The notes: generated by a model not told the origin, from the letters alone. A DNA stretch of 35,673 nt from an uncultured Verrucomicrobiota bacterium (GCA_903960515.1 CAJCBL010000231.1:1-35673), one strand, 5' to 3'. Counted from the stretch's first letter, positions 24,502 through 35,673 are shown. A program made the numbers and translations.

Positions 24502-25164
24502 TCAATCTCGTTTCCCGGCGAGGGCCCGGCGCAGCAGGGCGAAGCCGGTCTCGATCGTCTTTGGGATGTCGAGACCGAAGCACTGGCACAGGTGCTCGCC
24601 CTTCACCGCCAGCAGCTGGCAAAGGCCGTGGCTGAACGCCCACAGGCAGGTGCCCACAACATGGGGATCTCCGATGTCGCTGCGGATGGAGCCGTCGCGC
24701 ATGCCGCGGATGACAAAGCTTGCCTTGAGCTCGTTGACCTCGCCGTGCAACGCCTCCACCCGCTCATAGAGCTCGCGAGCGGCGCTGCTGTCGGGCGGCT
24801 GGGCCTCGTACACCGCCAGGATTTGGAACTGGGCCGGCGCATCGGAGTGGAGCCCGAAGTAGATGCGCCCCATGGTCTCAAGCTGGTCGAGTCCCGAATC
24901 CTTGGGGTCGATCTGCCGTACGAACCGGTCGCGAAGCTCCTTCATCGCCAGATACACGCACTCCAAAAAGAGCGTGCGCTGGTCGCTGAAGTGGAAGTAC
25001 ACAAGCGGGCGGCTGACCTTCGCCGCCTTCGCGATCTGCCCAAAGGTGACGCTCTCCAGTCCGTGCTCCGCAAAGAGCCGGGTGGCGGCAGCGACGATGG
25101 CCTCGCGGCTGTCCTCGCGGGAGAGCGCGCGGGACTTGGTCCTGGCTGGTCGACGCGTGGGCAT
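24502..25164 (-). CDS. TetR-family repressor of the RND pump
   Basis: A 220-residue regulator. The N-terminal TetR helix-turn-helix reads REAIVAAATRLFAEHGLESV, then TFGQIAKAAKVSRPLVYFHF and SDQRTLFLECVY, typical of TetR_N. The ligand-binding C-terminal domain is unlike any specific subgroup I can name. An upstream Met at 25191 would overlap the operator at 25186-25198; the Met at 25164 is preferred. It is transcribed with the adaptor and pump genes, and the two matching palindromes suggest autoregulation and control of the pump, with induction by a pump substrate. That last step is inference. Confidence 0.9.
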   Translation of the reverse strand: MPTRRPARTKSRALSREDSREAIVAAATRLFAEHGLESVTFGQIAKAAKVSRPLVYFHFSDQRTLFLECVYLAMKELRDRFVRQIDPKDSGLDQLETMGRIYFGLHSDAPAQFQILAVYEAQPPDSSAARELYERVEALHGEVNELKASFVIRGMRDGSIRSDIGDPHVVGTCLWAFSHGLCQLLAVKGEHLCQCFGLDIPKTIETGFALLRRALAGKRD

Positions 25165-25185
25165 GGCTTCCACCGTGGAGGAGCC

Positions 25186-25198
25186 TGACACAACGTCA
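25186..25198. promoter_or_regulatory. Second TetR operator-like half-palindrome
   Basis: TGACACAACGTCA (25186-25198) has the same outer TGAC/GTCA arms and 5-base spacing as the core of the perfect palindrome at 24470-24490. It lies 21 bases upstream of the preferred tetR start, where an autoregulatory operator is expected. Confidence 0.6.
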
Positions 25199-25212
25199 AC
25201 GGCGGGTGCGGC

Positions 25213-25800
25213 TCAAACCGTACCTCCGACGGCTTCGCGTACGAGCGCGGCGATGGCCAGCGGCAGTTCGAGAGCGAGGGCGGCCTGCTGGGCCGGCGGG
25301 CTCATCTTGTTCCAGGTGCGCTGCAGGATGCCGATGAACTTTTCGCGCGGATACTCCGAATGCTGCTCGGCGAAGGCGGCGATCTCGTTCTCGAGAAAGA
25401 CAAGGCAGGCGGCATCCTCGAGGGCCTGCGTACCGGGGTTGGTCTTGAGCCCGACCTTGGAAACCCACGTCGCCACCTCGGCCGCCTCCGCCTCGGCCAC
25501 ACCGGCTTGGAGCAGCAGCGCTCGGGCGCGCTCGGCCTGCTTCACGTAGAGAGCCTTACGCCAGGCGTGGTACCCGGGCTTGTCTTGGGGGAAACTGTCG
25601 CGTGGCAGAGCCCACCGCTCGAGGTGCTGGCAACGTGCAGCCAGCCGCAGCAACGGCGCGGCCTCGGGCACGAGGCGTGTCACCCAAGCCTCGACACGGG
25701 CGGCATAGATCAGTTCGGCTGGGTGATCGTCGGCCGTGCGCTTGGGATCGGCGGAGTGGGCGGTGTCGACGAGGGAGCGGGCAAGTTGGTAGCAGTCCAC
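25213..25800 (-). CDS. DUF4202 domain protein
   Basis: A 195-residue soluble, mostly helical protein of the DUF4202 family, function unknown. Family marks are the N-terminal ADDHPAELIYAARVEAWV, then RLAARCQHLERWALPRDSFP (a conserved HLERW-x-x-PR segment), the GYHAWR motif and QALEDAACLVFLENEIAAFA. It is cytoplasmic by the lack of a signal. It lies 48 bases upstream of tetR on the same strand, with the tetR operator between them, so it is probably a separate unit or a leader gene of the pump operon. Confidence 0.85.
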   Translation of the reverse strand: MDCYQLARSLVDTAHSADPKRTADDHPAELIYAARVEAWVTRLVPEAAPLLRLAARCQHLERWALPRDSFPQDKPGYHAWRKALYVKQAERARALLLQAGVAEAEAAEVATWVSKVGLKTNPGTQALEDAACLVFLENEIAAFAEQHSEYPREKFIGILQRTWNKMSPPAQQAALALELPLAIAALVREAVGGTV

Positions 25801-26036
25801 TGGGCGCAGGATGCAAAGCGCCAGCAGCAGAGCAACCCCTCGCGCGGCCTGCGGCGGACCGAGACGGAGACTCGGCTCGCTTATCCTGCGTAAGCCGAAG
25901 CGCTCGGCCGCCGTACCAGTGCCAATTGAATTCCCGAAGCGGGATTGTATTTGTCGCGGAATTCCACCTCTGCCACTATGGGGCCTCTTGGCGGCACCCG
26001 CTTCCTGCTGCCGCCTTCACCCAAAAAATGCCAATA

Positions 26037-26711
26037 ATGAACCCCCTGAAGTTCCTCCTCTGCCTCGGCTTCGCCGCCGTGGCAGCTCAAGCCGCCAACA
26101 ACTCCCCGATGGCCGAATGGCCGAAGGGTTACTCGGTCGAAATGGTCTCGACTGTTGGTGCGACGACCAACGCATCCGTGCTCTATGTCGACGGCGACAA
26201 GATGCGCACCGAAACCAATGCCGGCGGCATGCAGATGATCTCCATCATCCGCAAGGACCGGAAACTGTCCTATACCCTGATGCCGGCCCAGAAGATGGTC
26301 ATGGAAAATCCGCTACCGGATACCCCCGCCCCCGCCACCACTGGCGGTGAGAGCGTCTGGGAAAAGATCGGCAGCGAGGCCGTCAATGGCGTGGCCTGCA
26401 CCGTCTACAAGGTGACCGCCGGCGGCGCCACAGTCACGTACTACCTGGGTGCCGACAAATTTCCGGTGCGCATGAAGACCGATCAGATGACCCTCGACTA
26501 TAAGAATTTCAAGGCGGGCGCACCCGACGCCGCGCTCTTCGAGGTGCCGCCAGGCTACAGCAAGCCCGGCGAAGCTCCTGCGGCCGGCAGTGACAACTCT
26601 GGCGCAGGTGCCAACAACGCGCCCGCAGCTTCCGGCGGTTCCCCGGAGGCCACACCTCCCGCCCCCGAGCCGAAGAAGAAGAAGAAGCTCGGCGGCATGC
26701 TCGGTCGCTAA
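26037..26711 (+). CDS. Secreted DUF4412-like protein
   Basis: About 224 residues. The signal peptide is MNPLKFLLCLGFAAVAAQA, cleaved before ANN. The body has alternating strands (YSVEMVSTVGATTNASVLYV, DGDKMRTE, MQMISIIRKDRKLSYTLMP, VNGVACTVYKVTAGG, YYLGADKFPVRMKT). This is the layout of DUF4412 and LolA/VioE-like lipoprotein-carrier folds. The last 50 residues are a Pro/Ala/Gly-rich tail ending in KKKKKLGGMLGR. An ATG at 26028 adds three residues (MPI) and could be used instead. It is followed by a strong terminator. Periplasmic role unknown. Confidence 0.75.
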   Translation: MNPLKFLLCLGFAAVAAQAANNSPMAEWPKGYSVEMVSTVGATTNASVLYVDGDKMRTETNAGGMQMISIIRKDRKLSYTLMPAQKMVMENPLPDTPAPATTGGESVWEKIGSEAVNGVACTVYKVTAGGATVTYYLGADKFPVRMKTDQMTLDYKNFKAGAPDAALFEVPPGYSKPGEAPAAGSDNSGAGANNAPAASGGSPEATPPAPEPKKKKKLGGMLGR

Positions 26712-26746
26712 GGGTCCCAAACTTTCACGACGCAAGCGTTACACCG

Positions 26747-26774
26747 CGGCCCTCTCTCTTGAGAGGGCCGTTTT
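26747..26774 (+). terminator. Rho-independent terminator
   Basis: CGGCCCTCTC (26747-26756), loop TCTT, GAGAGGGCCG (26761-26770), then TTTT. The perfect 10-bp stem lies 35 bases after the DUF4412-like stop. Confidence 0.9.
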
Positions 26775-27652
26775 GCTTGAACCGGAGGCGGTTTCGCCAA
26801 TCCGGCGCGCAACCATAGGCCGCTTCCCGTGCTCCGCTTCAGGCCCGCCAAGGAGCCTAGGTGCCCCCCAGCCCTGCGGGCGCTTACAGCCGCAGGCGCA
26901 GTAGCGCCTCATCCGTGATCGCTCTTGTTATCCCAGTCGCGCTACATAGGAGACGGATTCCGCTACTCAGGAGCGAGTTGCCGAGCGATAGGGCCTTGGG
27001 TTGAAAGGGATCGCCAAGCCGTACGCCAGCGGCGGGGGCGGATCGACGCAGGACTCATCCCGACTCCGCACCCCTTCGCCGGCATAAAATGGCGCTTCTC
27101 CTCTCTCGCCAAGACCGCGCAACCCGCCGGCCGGGTGACTGATGCCTGGCGAGGGCGACGCGGCATCGCCGCTTCTACTGGCCTCGGCGTTTTGATTGGC
27201 GGCTTCGACCTAGGGGCATCAGCTCCGGCCTGATACCCTGGCAACTGGCGACGGGTATTCGCGTCCAATTTGCCACCACCCGTAAGGCCTAGGGGCGGAC
27301 CCTCCGCGCTTGAGAGCGCCAAACTCCCCATCAGCAGGACTCGAGTACAGCCCCACGGCTTCGCCTGTGCCGCCCGCGACGGTGCTTCGCTCGGTAGCCC
27401 ACGCCACTAGCCCCCGGTTGCTCGGCCACGACCGGGCGCGATTTCCCCAGATCGAATCCATGTGCGGCGGTGGCGCGTAAGCACGTGCCGGTCAGTTTGT
27501 TGGGTATTATCGTAACGGCCTCCGATTGCACACAAACTGCGGGCGGGAAAATTTCCGGAGGGACTTATCTTGAAAGGGAATTTACCGATAGGAGGTTGCG
27601 CGCCATCGACTGCGATGGCTTAGTGCGTTTCCACTAACCTCACGCCCGTACC
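26775..27652. other. Long gene-free region before pilC
   Basis: About 880 bases with only short, domain-free open frames. A small hairpin (CCTGCGG ... CCGCAGG) lies near 26872-26896. The last 150 bases are clearly less GC-rich, as expected for the pilC promoter, but I cannot assign boxes and see no sigma-54 GG/GC element. Much of the region may be degraded or dispersed-repeat DNA. Confidence 0.5.
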
Positions 27653-28855
27653 ATGGCATTCATTTCTTCTGCCTCTTCCGTTTCTGCTGTTTCGTCGCGT
27701 GGGGCCAGTAAGGCCCCGAAACTGAGCTTCATGGCTTCGCAATCCTTGGCGAAGCAGAAGTCTTTCGAGCGGAAGGCGAAGAACTATCGGATTCCCTTGG
27801 AGTCCCTTGCTATCTTCACGGCGCAGTTGGCGGCGTTGTTGACGGCCGGCCTGCCGCTGGTGTCCTCGCTGGAGGCGCTACAGGAGCAGATGGAAGATCC
27901 GGTTTTTCGTGTCATCATCCGCGAGGTGAGGTTGGAGATTTCGGCAGGCAGTTCCTTCTCTGCGGCAGTGAAGAGGTTTCCGAAGGGCTTCAATGCGTTG
28001 TTCATCTCGATGGTCGAGGCGGGGGAAGCCTCGGGCAATCTCGCCGAGATTCTCCAGAAGGTGGCCGCCTATTTCGAGTCCTCCGTCAAACTCACCAAGA
28101 AGGTGAAATCGGCGATGGCCTACCCGATCGCGGTCATCGGCTTGGCGGTGGTGTTGGTGAACGTGCTGCTCGTATTCGTGATCCCTGTGTTTGCGGAAAT
28201 GTTCTCGGGCTTTGGCGCAAAACTGCCCGCTCCCACACAGGTGCTTATCGATGTGAGCAATTTCCTGAAGCCGGATTTTGGGTTCCCCGGGTTCATCACC
28301 AAGATCAGCGTGATTCATGTTGGAGTTGGAGTCTGGGGACTGTGGAAGTGTTGGCAGAAATTCACTGCCACGCCCAAGGGCCGCGAGTTCAAGGATCAGT
28401 TGGTGCACCGTGCGCCCATCTTTGGCCCGCTCTCCCATAAGATCACCATGTCCCGTTTCTGCCGCACCTATGCCACGCTGATGCGCTCTGGTGTGCAGAT
28501 CCTGAGGACCTTGGAGATCGTTGCTTCCGCGAGCGGGAAGACGCAGGTCGAAAAGGCCTGTGTCGACATCGCCAAGCACATCAGCCAGGGCGGACAGGTC
28601 TCGGAGGTAATGGCCGCCAACAGCTATTTCCCCCCGATGATGAAGCACATGATCAAGGCCGGTGAGTCTACCGGCAATGTTGACGGGATGATGAGCAAAG
28701 TAGCCGACTTCTTCGATACCGAGATTGATGCCACGGTAGGTGCGCTGACCTCCCTGATCGAGCCGCTGCTGATCTGCTTCCTGGGCGTCGTGGTGGGCGG
28801 TATCGTTATGGCGATGTTCCTGCCCATCTTCAACATGGCCAGCATCATCAAGTAG
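27653..28855 (+). CDS. pilC: Type IV pilus / type II secretion inner-membrane platform protein (PilC/GspF)
   Basis: A 400-residue member of the T2SS F family, the membrane platform that couples the assembly ATPase to the pilus or pseudopilus. It carries two copies of the F domain. The first (about residues 52-175) has LAIFTAQLAALLTAGLPLVS, then FISMVEAGEASGNLAEIL. The second (about 255-380) has SRFCRTYATLMRSGVQILRT and KHMIKAGESTGNVDGMM, then the final helix IEPLLICFLGVVVGGIVMAM. Three membrane helices are predicted. An N-terminal Ser/Ala-rich stretch of about 40 residues precedes the first domain. A response-regulator gene follows 83 bases later on the same strand, supporting a regulated pilus system. 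Confidence 0.94.
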   Translation: MAFISSASSVSAVSSRGASKAPKLSFMASQSLAKQKSFERKAKNYRIPLESLAIFTAQLAALLTAGLPLVSSLEALQEQMEDPVFRVIIREVRLEISAGSSFSAAVKRFPKGFNALFISMVEAGEASGNLAEILQKVAAYFESSVKLTKKVKSAMAYPIAVIGLAVVLVNVLLVFVIPVFAEMFSGFGAKLPAPTQVLIDVSNFLKPDFGFPGFITKISVIHVGVGVWGLWKCWQKFTATPKGREFKDQLVHRAPIFGPLSHKITMSRFCRTYATLMRSGVQILRTLEIVASASGKTQVEKACVDIAKHISQGGQVSEVMAANSYFPPMMKHMIKAGESTGNVDGMMSKVADFFDTEIDATVGALTSLIEPLLICFLGVVVGGIVMAMFLPIFNMASIIK

Positions 28856-28938
28856 TCTGGCCCTACTGCACACCTTCCGCCGGGCGCACTCTACTCCTGT
28901 GCTTGCTCTCGGCCTTCCACTTCCGTTCTCTCCTCTTC

Positions 28939-30225
28939 ATGCCCTCCTCGATTCTCATTGTCGACGACTCGAAAGACATCCACGGGATGTTGGAAGCGGT
29001 CATCCAGCCCATCGGGTTCCATGCGGCCTTTGCGAGCGATGGGCCCAAGGCGCTGGAGCGCTACAAGGCCGAGCGCTTCGATATGGTGCTGGTCGATGTG
29101 AAGATGCCGTTGATGGACGGCATCACCCTGCTGCGGGAGCTCAAGAAGCTCGATCCCAATGCGGTGGTAGTGGTCATGACCGCCTACGCCAATCCTTCCT
29201 ATGCGCTGGAAGCGCTCAAGCTAGGGGCCTTCGATTTCCTCCAGAAGCCTTTCAAGGTCGATGAACTTATCTCCGCACTGAAGCGCGGAGTAGAGTTCAA
29301 GAAGCTCGGCCTGAATCGAGCAAAGAAGGCCCAGCCCGGCGGGGCACCCCAGCTCGGTGCCGACGAAACCGTAGCGGCCGACCAACTGGAAGCTTTTGTC
29401 GTCGGCGAGAGCAAGAAGATCAAAAAGATCAGCCCGCAGATCAAGAAACTAACTACATCCAAAACTCCGGTACTGCTCATCGGCGAACAGGGTACCGGCA
29501 AGCGGGTGATCGCTGAACTCATCCACGCCCAAGGGTGCCCTCCCGGCAGCCCGATGGTGAGCTTCGACTGTTCGATTCTCAGCGCGGCCGAGCTGCAAGA
29601 GGGGCTCATCGGGCCGCAGGGGCAGGGCGGGGTGTGGATTGAGCAGGCCAAGGGCGGCACACTCTACCTCGATCAGATCAATGCCATGCCCCTCGCCATC
29701 CAGAAGGCCTTCGTGGGCGTTTTGAAGGCGGCCGGCACCTCCTTCCGTATCAGCTGCTCCAGTAGCGAGGATTTGGAGAAGCTCATCGACCACGGGAAAT
29801 TCCACGACGAGCTGTTCTATCGCATCGCCGCGCTTCCGCTGATGTTGCCCTCGCTGCGTGAGCGTATCGAGGATCTGCCCCTGCTGTTGAAGAACTTCGC
29901 CACCTCGGCGAAGAATCCCAACTTCGATACCAAGCAGGTTGAGTTCGCCCCGGATGCCCTCGCCGTTCTCTCCGCCTATCGCTGGCCGGGCAACATCTCC
30001 GAGCTCAGCCATGTGGTGGCCGGCGTGGTGGCCGAAGCTACTACCAAGCTGATCACCGCTGCGCAGTTGCCCGAGCGCCTGCGCGACCTCACGGAATGGC
30101 CCACTCTGGACGCGCACATTGAAGAGCAGCGCAAGGAGTATGTGGAGCGCGTCCTTCGCGCTTGTCGCGGCGACAAGGCCAAGGCCTCCAAGGTCCTCGG
30201 CGTCGACGTCTCCAAACTGGCCTGA
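28939..30225 (+). CDS. Response regulator with degenerate NtrC-type AAA+ domain
   Basis: 428 residues. The receiver (1-120) is intact: Asp9/Asp10, phospho-acceptor Asp53 in LVDVKMPLMDG, Thr81 and Lys103. The AAA+ domain (about 150-385) keeps Walker A (GEQGTGKR, 182-189), the arginine-finger region FHDELFYRIAALPL and SLRERIEDLPLLLKNF. However, Walker B reads TLYLDQINAM, with Gln246 where the catalytic Glu belongs. The stretch before it is about eight residues shorter than normal and has no GAFTGA loop, which NtrC-type activators use to contact sigma-54. The Fis-type C-terminus (VERVLRACRGDKAKASKVLG) stops after VDVSKLA, lacking the last part of the HTH. Start at 28939, not 28903, to begin at the receiver strand. 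It probably works by a sigma-54-independent route next to pilC. Confidence 0.88.
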   Translation: MPSSILIVDDSKDIHGMLEAVIQPIGFHAAFASDGPKALERYKAERFDMVLVDVKMPLMDGITLLRELKKLDPNAVVVVMTAYANPSYALEALKLGAFDFLQKPFKVDELISALKRGVEFKKLGLNRAKKAQPGGAPQLGADETVAADQLEAFVVGESKKIKKISPQIKKLTTSKTPVLLIGEQGTGKRVIAELIHAQGCPPGSPMVSFDCSILSAAELQEGLIGPQGQGGVWIEQAKGGTLYLDQINAMPLAIQKAFVGVLKAAGTSFRISCSSSEDLEKLIDHGKFHDELFYRIAALPLMLPSLRERIEDLPLLLKNFATSAKNPNFDTKQVEFAPDALAVLSAYRWPGNISELSHVVAGVVAEATTKLITAAQLPERLRDLTEWPTLDAHIEEQRKEYVERVLRACRGDKAKASKVLGVDVSKLA

Positions 30226-30540
30226 TTCCCGCGGCCGGCTCCGCGTGGCGCGGGCGGCTGTGCAGCTCGCGGCCGCTGGCGCCGCCGTTCTTTTGGCGCG
30301 GCGCTGAGGCACGCGTCACCATCGCCGGTGGGCACCTCTCCGGTGCTCGACTAATTGGCCCCGTTCCTTCGCACCCTGCACCTCCCCCGGGTGCACCGAA
30401 TCCGCCCCCACCGCCGCGCCCGGTGTGCGTCGGCTCTGTTCGCTAGGATTCCCGTACGATTTTTCGCGCAGCAGCGCTGCTGCGCCGACTTCCCGCTTGC
30501 GCCCCCCTGCGGCGCTTTCCACGCTCCAAAAAATTTTGCC
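30226..30540. other. carB upstream region
   Basis: About 315 bases without a gene. The carB frame is open through part of it but unconserved. It contains a weak GGCGGC...GCCGCC hairpin followed by TTCTTTT near 30253-30297, possibly the terminator of the preceding gene, and a perfect 20-base palindrome at 30466-30485. Confidence 0.5.
30466..30485. promoter_or_regulatory. Perfect 20-base palindrome upstream of carB
   Basis: GCGCAGCAGC followed directly by GCTGCTGCGC. It lies 55 bases before the carB start in the presumed leader. It could be an operator or a hairpin; no T tract follows. Confidence 0.45.
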
Positions 30541-33771
<3,231 letters not shown>

Positions 33772-33775
33772 GGAA

Positions 33776-33834
33776 GTAGCGAGTAGCGAGGAGTGCCTAG
33801 CCAGTAGTGAGTAGTGATGAGTAGCGAATAGCGA
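33776..33834. repeat. Heptamer repeat array, consensus GTAGCGA
   Basis: Beginning five bases after the carB stop: GTAGCGA twice, GGAGTGC, CTAGCCA, GTAGTGA twice, a 3-base shift, GTAGCGA and ATAGCGA. Most units keep exact 7-base register. This matches the form of bacterial 7-bp STRR elements. Confidence 0.8.
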
Positions 33835-34126
33835 AGGAAGGGCAGCGAGTCGGCGCGCAATATAGGCCCCGCGCCGGCTCGTATAGTGCGGCGCTTTTCC
33901 GGCGGGTCTATACAATTGAAGTGCGGCCGAACGCTCTATCTGGCTCCATTCCGGTCAGACGGATGTTCCTGTTGCGCCGAGGCTGGATTGCCCGCTACTC
34001 GGACGGGCTCATTTTGGGGGCTGGATTTTCGACCTGACCCCTTCGGCGCTCTGCGTTAGGCTTTCGACCGACTGCGGAGCTCCCGAGGAATCAGGCCTAG
34101 TATTGCCGCTCTCAGGTTCGAGGCGG
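33835..34126. other. Intergenic region after carB
   Basis: About 290 bases of mixed composition between the heptamer array and the stop of the convergent beta-helix gene. No gene, RNA or clear terminator is seen. Confidence 0.5.
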
Positions 34127-35499
34127 CTAGTTTCCGGTCAGTGCACGCAGCTCCACCCAGTCCGTGCCGGGCGTGTTGGTGTTGCCGGTGGTGACGCGGC
34201 GCCAGCCGAGCAAAGTATATATAGAACCCGGCGATCCGAGGACGTCTCCAGCGGCGTCGCCAACGTTCCATACAACATCGCCTCTTTTCCAATTTCCGGT
34301 GCTTGGCATGGCGGGTCGCCCCGTGAAGAAGGAGTAGCTGCCGCCGCCGTTGGGCTGGCCGCCCATGAAGTAGCCGCCCAGGTTGTCCACCTGCACGTTA
34401 CCCTTGAGCCGATACGGCACGAGTTTCCAGGACCCGATGCGGTTGTCGATCGGACTCTGGTAGTCGCTGCCGGCGATGTCGTAGGGGATTTTCGAGCTTT
34501 CATCGTAGAACCGATTCTGGCCGCCAAGGTTTTCGCCGGCGACCCTGCCGTTGTTGGTGTGCAGCGGCAGTCCGTCGGCCCAGGTGGACGGGATTGCAGC
34601 GGTGGTGGCCGTTCCCGGAATGCTCACCAACGTGAACGAGCAGTGCTTCATGTGCAATGGCAGCCCGCCACCGGCGACGTCGCCGTTCTCATAGACGGCC
34701 ACCGTGTCCCGGGCTCCGGCACGCGTCAAGAAGCTGACCCGCTCGAAGGAACAAAATGCGTGGGCCTGTATGAACTGTATACCTATCCTGGAGAAGCTTT
34801 CGACGTTGCAGCCGATCAGCGTGACGCTCGGGTAGCCATACTGAAAATCGCTCTCGGCGCTGTTGTCACCGCCAAACTTGGCCCAGGCGCCGTCGGTGCC
34901 GCCGATCGTGCCGCCGGGATTCGTCCTTTCGTAGAGTCCGTTGCAGGCTACCAGTGTACAGTCACCGAGGAAGCGGAAGCCGGACCGGCCTTCGGACACA
35001 CCGCCCACATTGCACCCCTCAAGGTAAACGCCAGGGCCGCCCCAGCCGCGAATCTGGTCGCCTTCGTTGTTCACTGCCGTGACGTTTGTCAGGATGTACG
35101 AGAAGGCGCTCGTCAGGTTTAGGCCGTGGCTTTTGCAACCGAATATATTCAGGTTGTAGAATTGCGAGAGGTATAGGAATCCGGGAGCTCCGCTGAATAG
35201 GATGCCCTGTCCGCTGCCCGCGCTTCCATCGACCCCGAAATCATGGAGCGTGAGATGATTCGCGCCGCCGGAGATCGTCAGCACAGCGGTGCAGCCTGCC
35301 CCGGCCAGCAGCTTGGTTTGATTGGTGCCTGCGCCGAAGACGGTTATTCCGCTCGCATTGTTGAGCGTCAGGCCGGTTGTGATATACGAGCCTGTTGGGA
35401 TGAAGAGTGGGCGGCCGTTCGCGATGCAGTAGTTGATGGCCTGCTGGAGCCTTGTGGTGTCATCGCTCCGCCCGTCGCCCACAGCACCGAAATCCCTAG
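34127..35499 (-). pseudogene. Pectate-lyase-like beta-helix protein, 5' end cut off by an IS
   Basis: About 457 codons remain. The first conserved block, DFGAVGDGRSDDTTRLQQAI, is the typical start of the pectate_lyase_3 / tailspike-type right-handed beta-helix domain. GRPLFIPTGSYITTG and repeated helix rungs (GITVFGAGTNQTKLL, NLNIFGCKSHGLNLT, VTLIGCNVESFSRIGIQFI) follow. The C-terminus (GNWKRGDVVWNVGDAAGD, GWRRVTTGNTNTPGTDW) resembles ends of phage tail fibres and secreted polysaccharide-active proteins. Upstream of DFGAV the sequence becomes the end of an insertion sequence at a CTAG, and the frame soon meets TGA. The signal peptide and true start are therefore separated from the body. A GTG at 35482 could still start a leaderless product. 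Confidence 0.75.
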
Positions 35500-35545
35500 C
35501 AGCCTGTCGGACTTCGAGTTTTGTTCAAAATAGTTGCATATTTTG

Positions 35546-35575
35546 TTGACAGGCAACGTCATGCGGTATTTTAAT
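35546..35575 (+). promoter_or_regulatory. Candidate transposase promoter
   Basis: TTGACA at 35546-35551, then TATTTTAAT from 35567. A -10 of TTTAAT (35570-35575) gives 18-base spacing; TATTTT gives 15. It lies just upstream of the transposase ATG and is much more AT-rich than the host DNA. Confidence 0.6.
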
Positions 35576-35580
35576 AGGCC

Positions 35581-35673
35581 ATGGCCGCCCGCTTCTTCAA
35601 TCTCGACCGACAGACCTCGATGCTCCTGCCCTGCGACCTGCGCGACTGGGTACAAGAGGGGCATATCGTGCAC
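35581..35673 (+). CDS. IS1182-like transposase, N-terminal fragment (runs off window)
   Basis: The first 31 codons are visible. ARFFNLDRQTSMLLPCDLRD followed by WVQEGHIVH matches the N-terminus of IS1182/IS5-type DDE transposases (DUF772 region; typical form D-R-x-x-P-M-L-L-P-P-D-L-R-D-W-V-P-E-D-H-L-V-H). Catalytic residues lie beyond the window. The call rests on this motif only. Confidence 0.72.
   Translation, partial: MAARFFNLDRQTSMLLPCDLRDWVQEGHIVH

Larger units (their letters stand above)
35496..35673 (+). mobile_element. Left end of an IS1182-like insertion sequence (partial)
   Basis: The element appears to begin at 35500 (CAGCCTGTCGGACTTCGAG), right after CTAG (35496-35499), a plausible target-site duplication. 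It interrupts the beta-helix gene and contains a promoter and transposase start. The right end lies outside the window, so the terminal repeat and target duplication cannot be confirmed here. Confidence 0.65.

Noticed and set aside
30355-30540. Upstream extension of carB
   Set aside because: CarB proteins start with MPKR-like sequence immediately before the first ATP-grasp half, which fits 30541.
33776-33834. Heptamer array as a CRISPR
   Set aside because: Units are 7 bases with no spacers; no cas genes.

Overview
The window looks like chromosome of a high-GC Gram-negative bacterium, most likely Verrucomicrobiota of the Opitutaceae type. That placement is an inference. It rests on high GC with strong G/C third-position bias, almost no Shine-Dalgarno sequences, a TorF/Gcw_chp-type outer-membrane protein, RND efflux and DUF4202 genes, an alanine-racemase-fold ornithine decarboxylase beside a homospermidine synthase, and the remnant of a PEP-CTERM tail. 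No search was possible, so all family names come from motif reading.

Layout. 1-640: decayed, repeat-rich DNA with a PEP-CTERM tail remnant and a perfect hairpin. 676-2127 (+): an AraC-type regulator and an ABM monooxygenase fused to a DUF1805 (YunC-like) domain. 2218-3579 (-): a NamZ/DUF1343 exo-N-acetylmuramidase lipoprotein. 4104-6955 (+): a two-gene operon of a DUF350 membrane protein translationally coupled (TGATG) to an 859-residue protein with three tandem Hint (intein-like) modules, a membrane helix and two TIM44-like domains. 7094-10373 (-): glycerate kinase, CCA-adding enzyme and a DUF423 protein. 10521-12226 (+): TorF-like porin, then rplM-rpsI, each unit closed by a clear terminator. 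13241-16042 (+): homospermidine synthase and ornithine decarboxylase. Together they convert ornithine to putrescine and then putrescine to sym-homospermidine.

16179-17121 (-): an outer-membrane beta-barrel gene broken by one extra base in a G8 tract. 17413-19557 (-): an LTA-synthase-like phosphoglycerol transferase. 19763-20212 (+): SufE. 20373-25800 (-): DUF4202, TetR, periplasmic adaptor and RND pump, with matching palindromes ahead of tetR and of the adaptor. 26037-26711 (+): a secreted DUF4412-like protein. 27653-30225 (+): PilC/GspF and a response regulator with a degenerate NtrC-type AAA+ domain. 30541-33771 (+): carB. 33776-35673: a heptamer repeat array, then a beta-helix (pectate-lyase-like) gene whose 5' end is cut off by an IS1182-like insertion running off the window.

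The best candidate for an undescribed system is the DUF350 / triple-Hint / TIM44 operon. Three complete Hint modules sit back to back in a glycine-rich linker, each starting with Cys and ending in His-Asn-Lys-Gly. The layout predicts multi-site self-cleavage (or repaired joining) in the periplasm of a protein whose TIM44-like domains lie in the cytoplasm. Other points worth following are the ABM-DUF1805 fusion, the response regulator that has lost the sigma-54 GAFTGA loop and the Walker B glutamate, and 7-bp repeat arrays next to three housekeeping genes.
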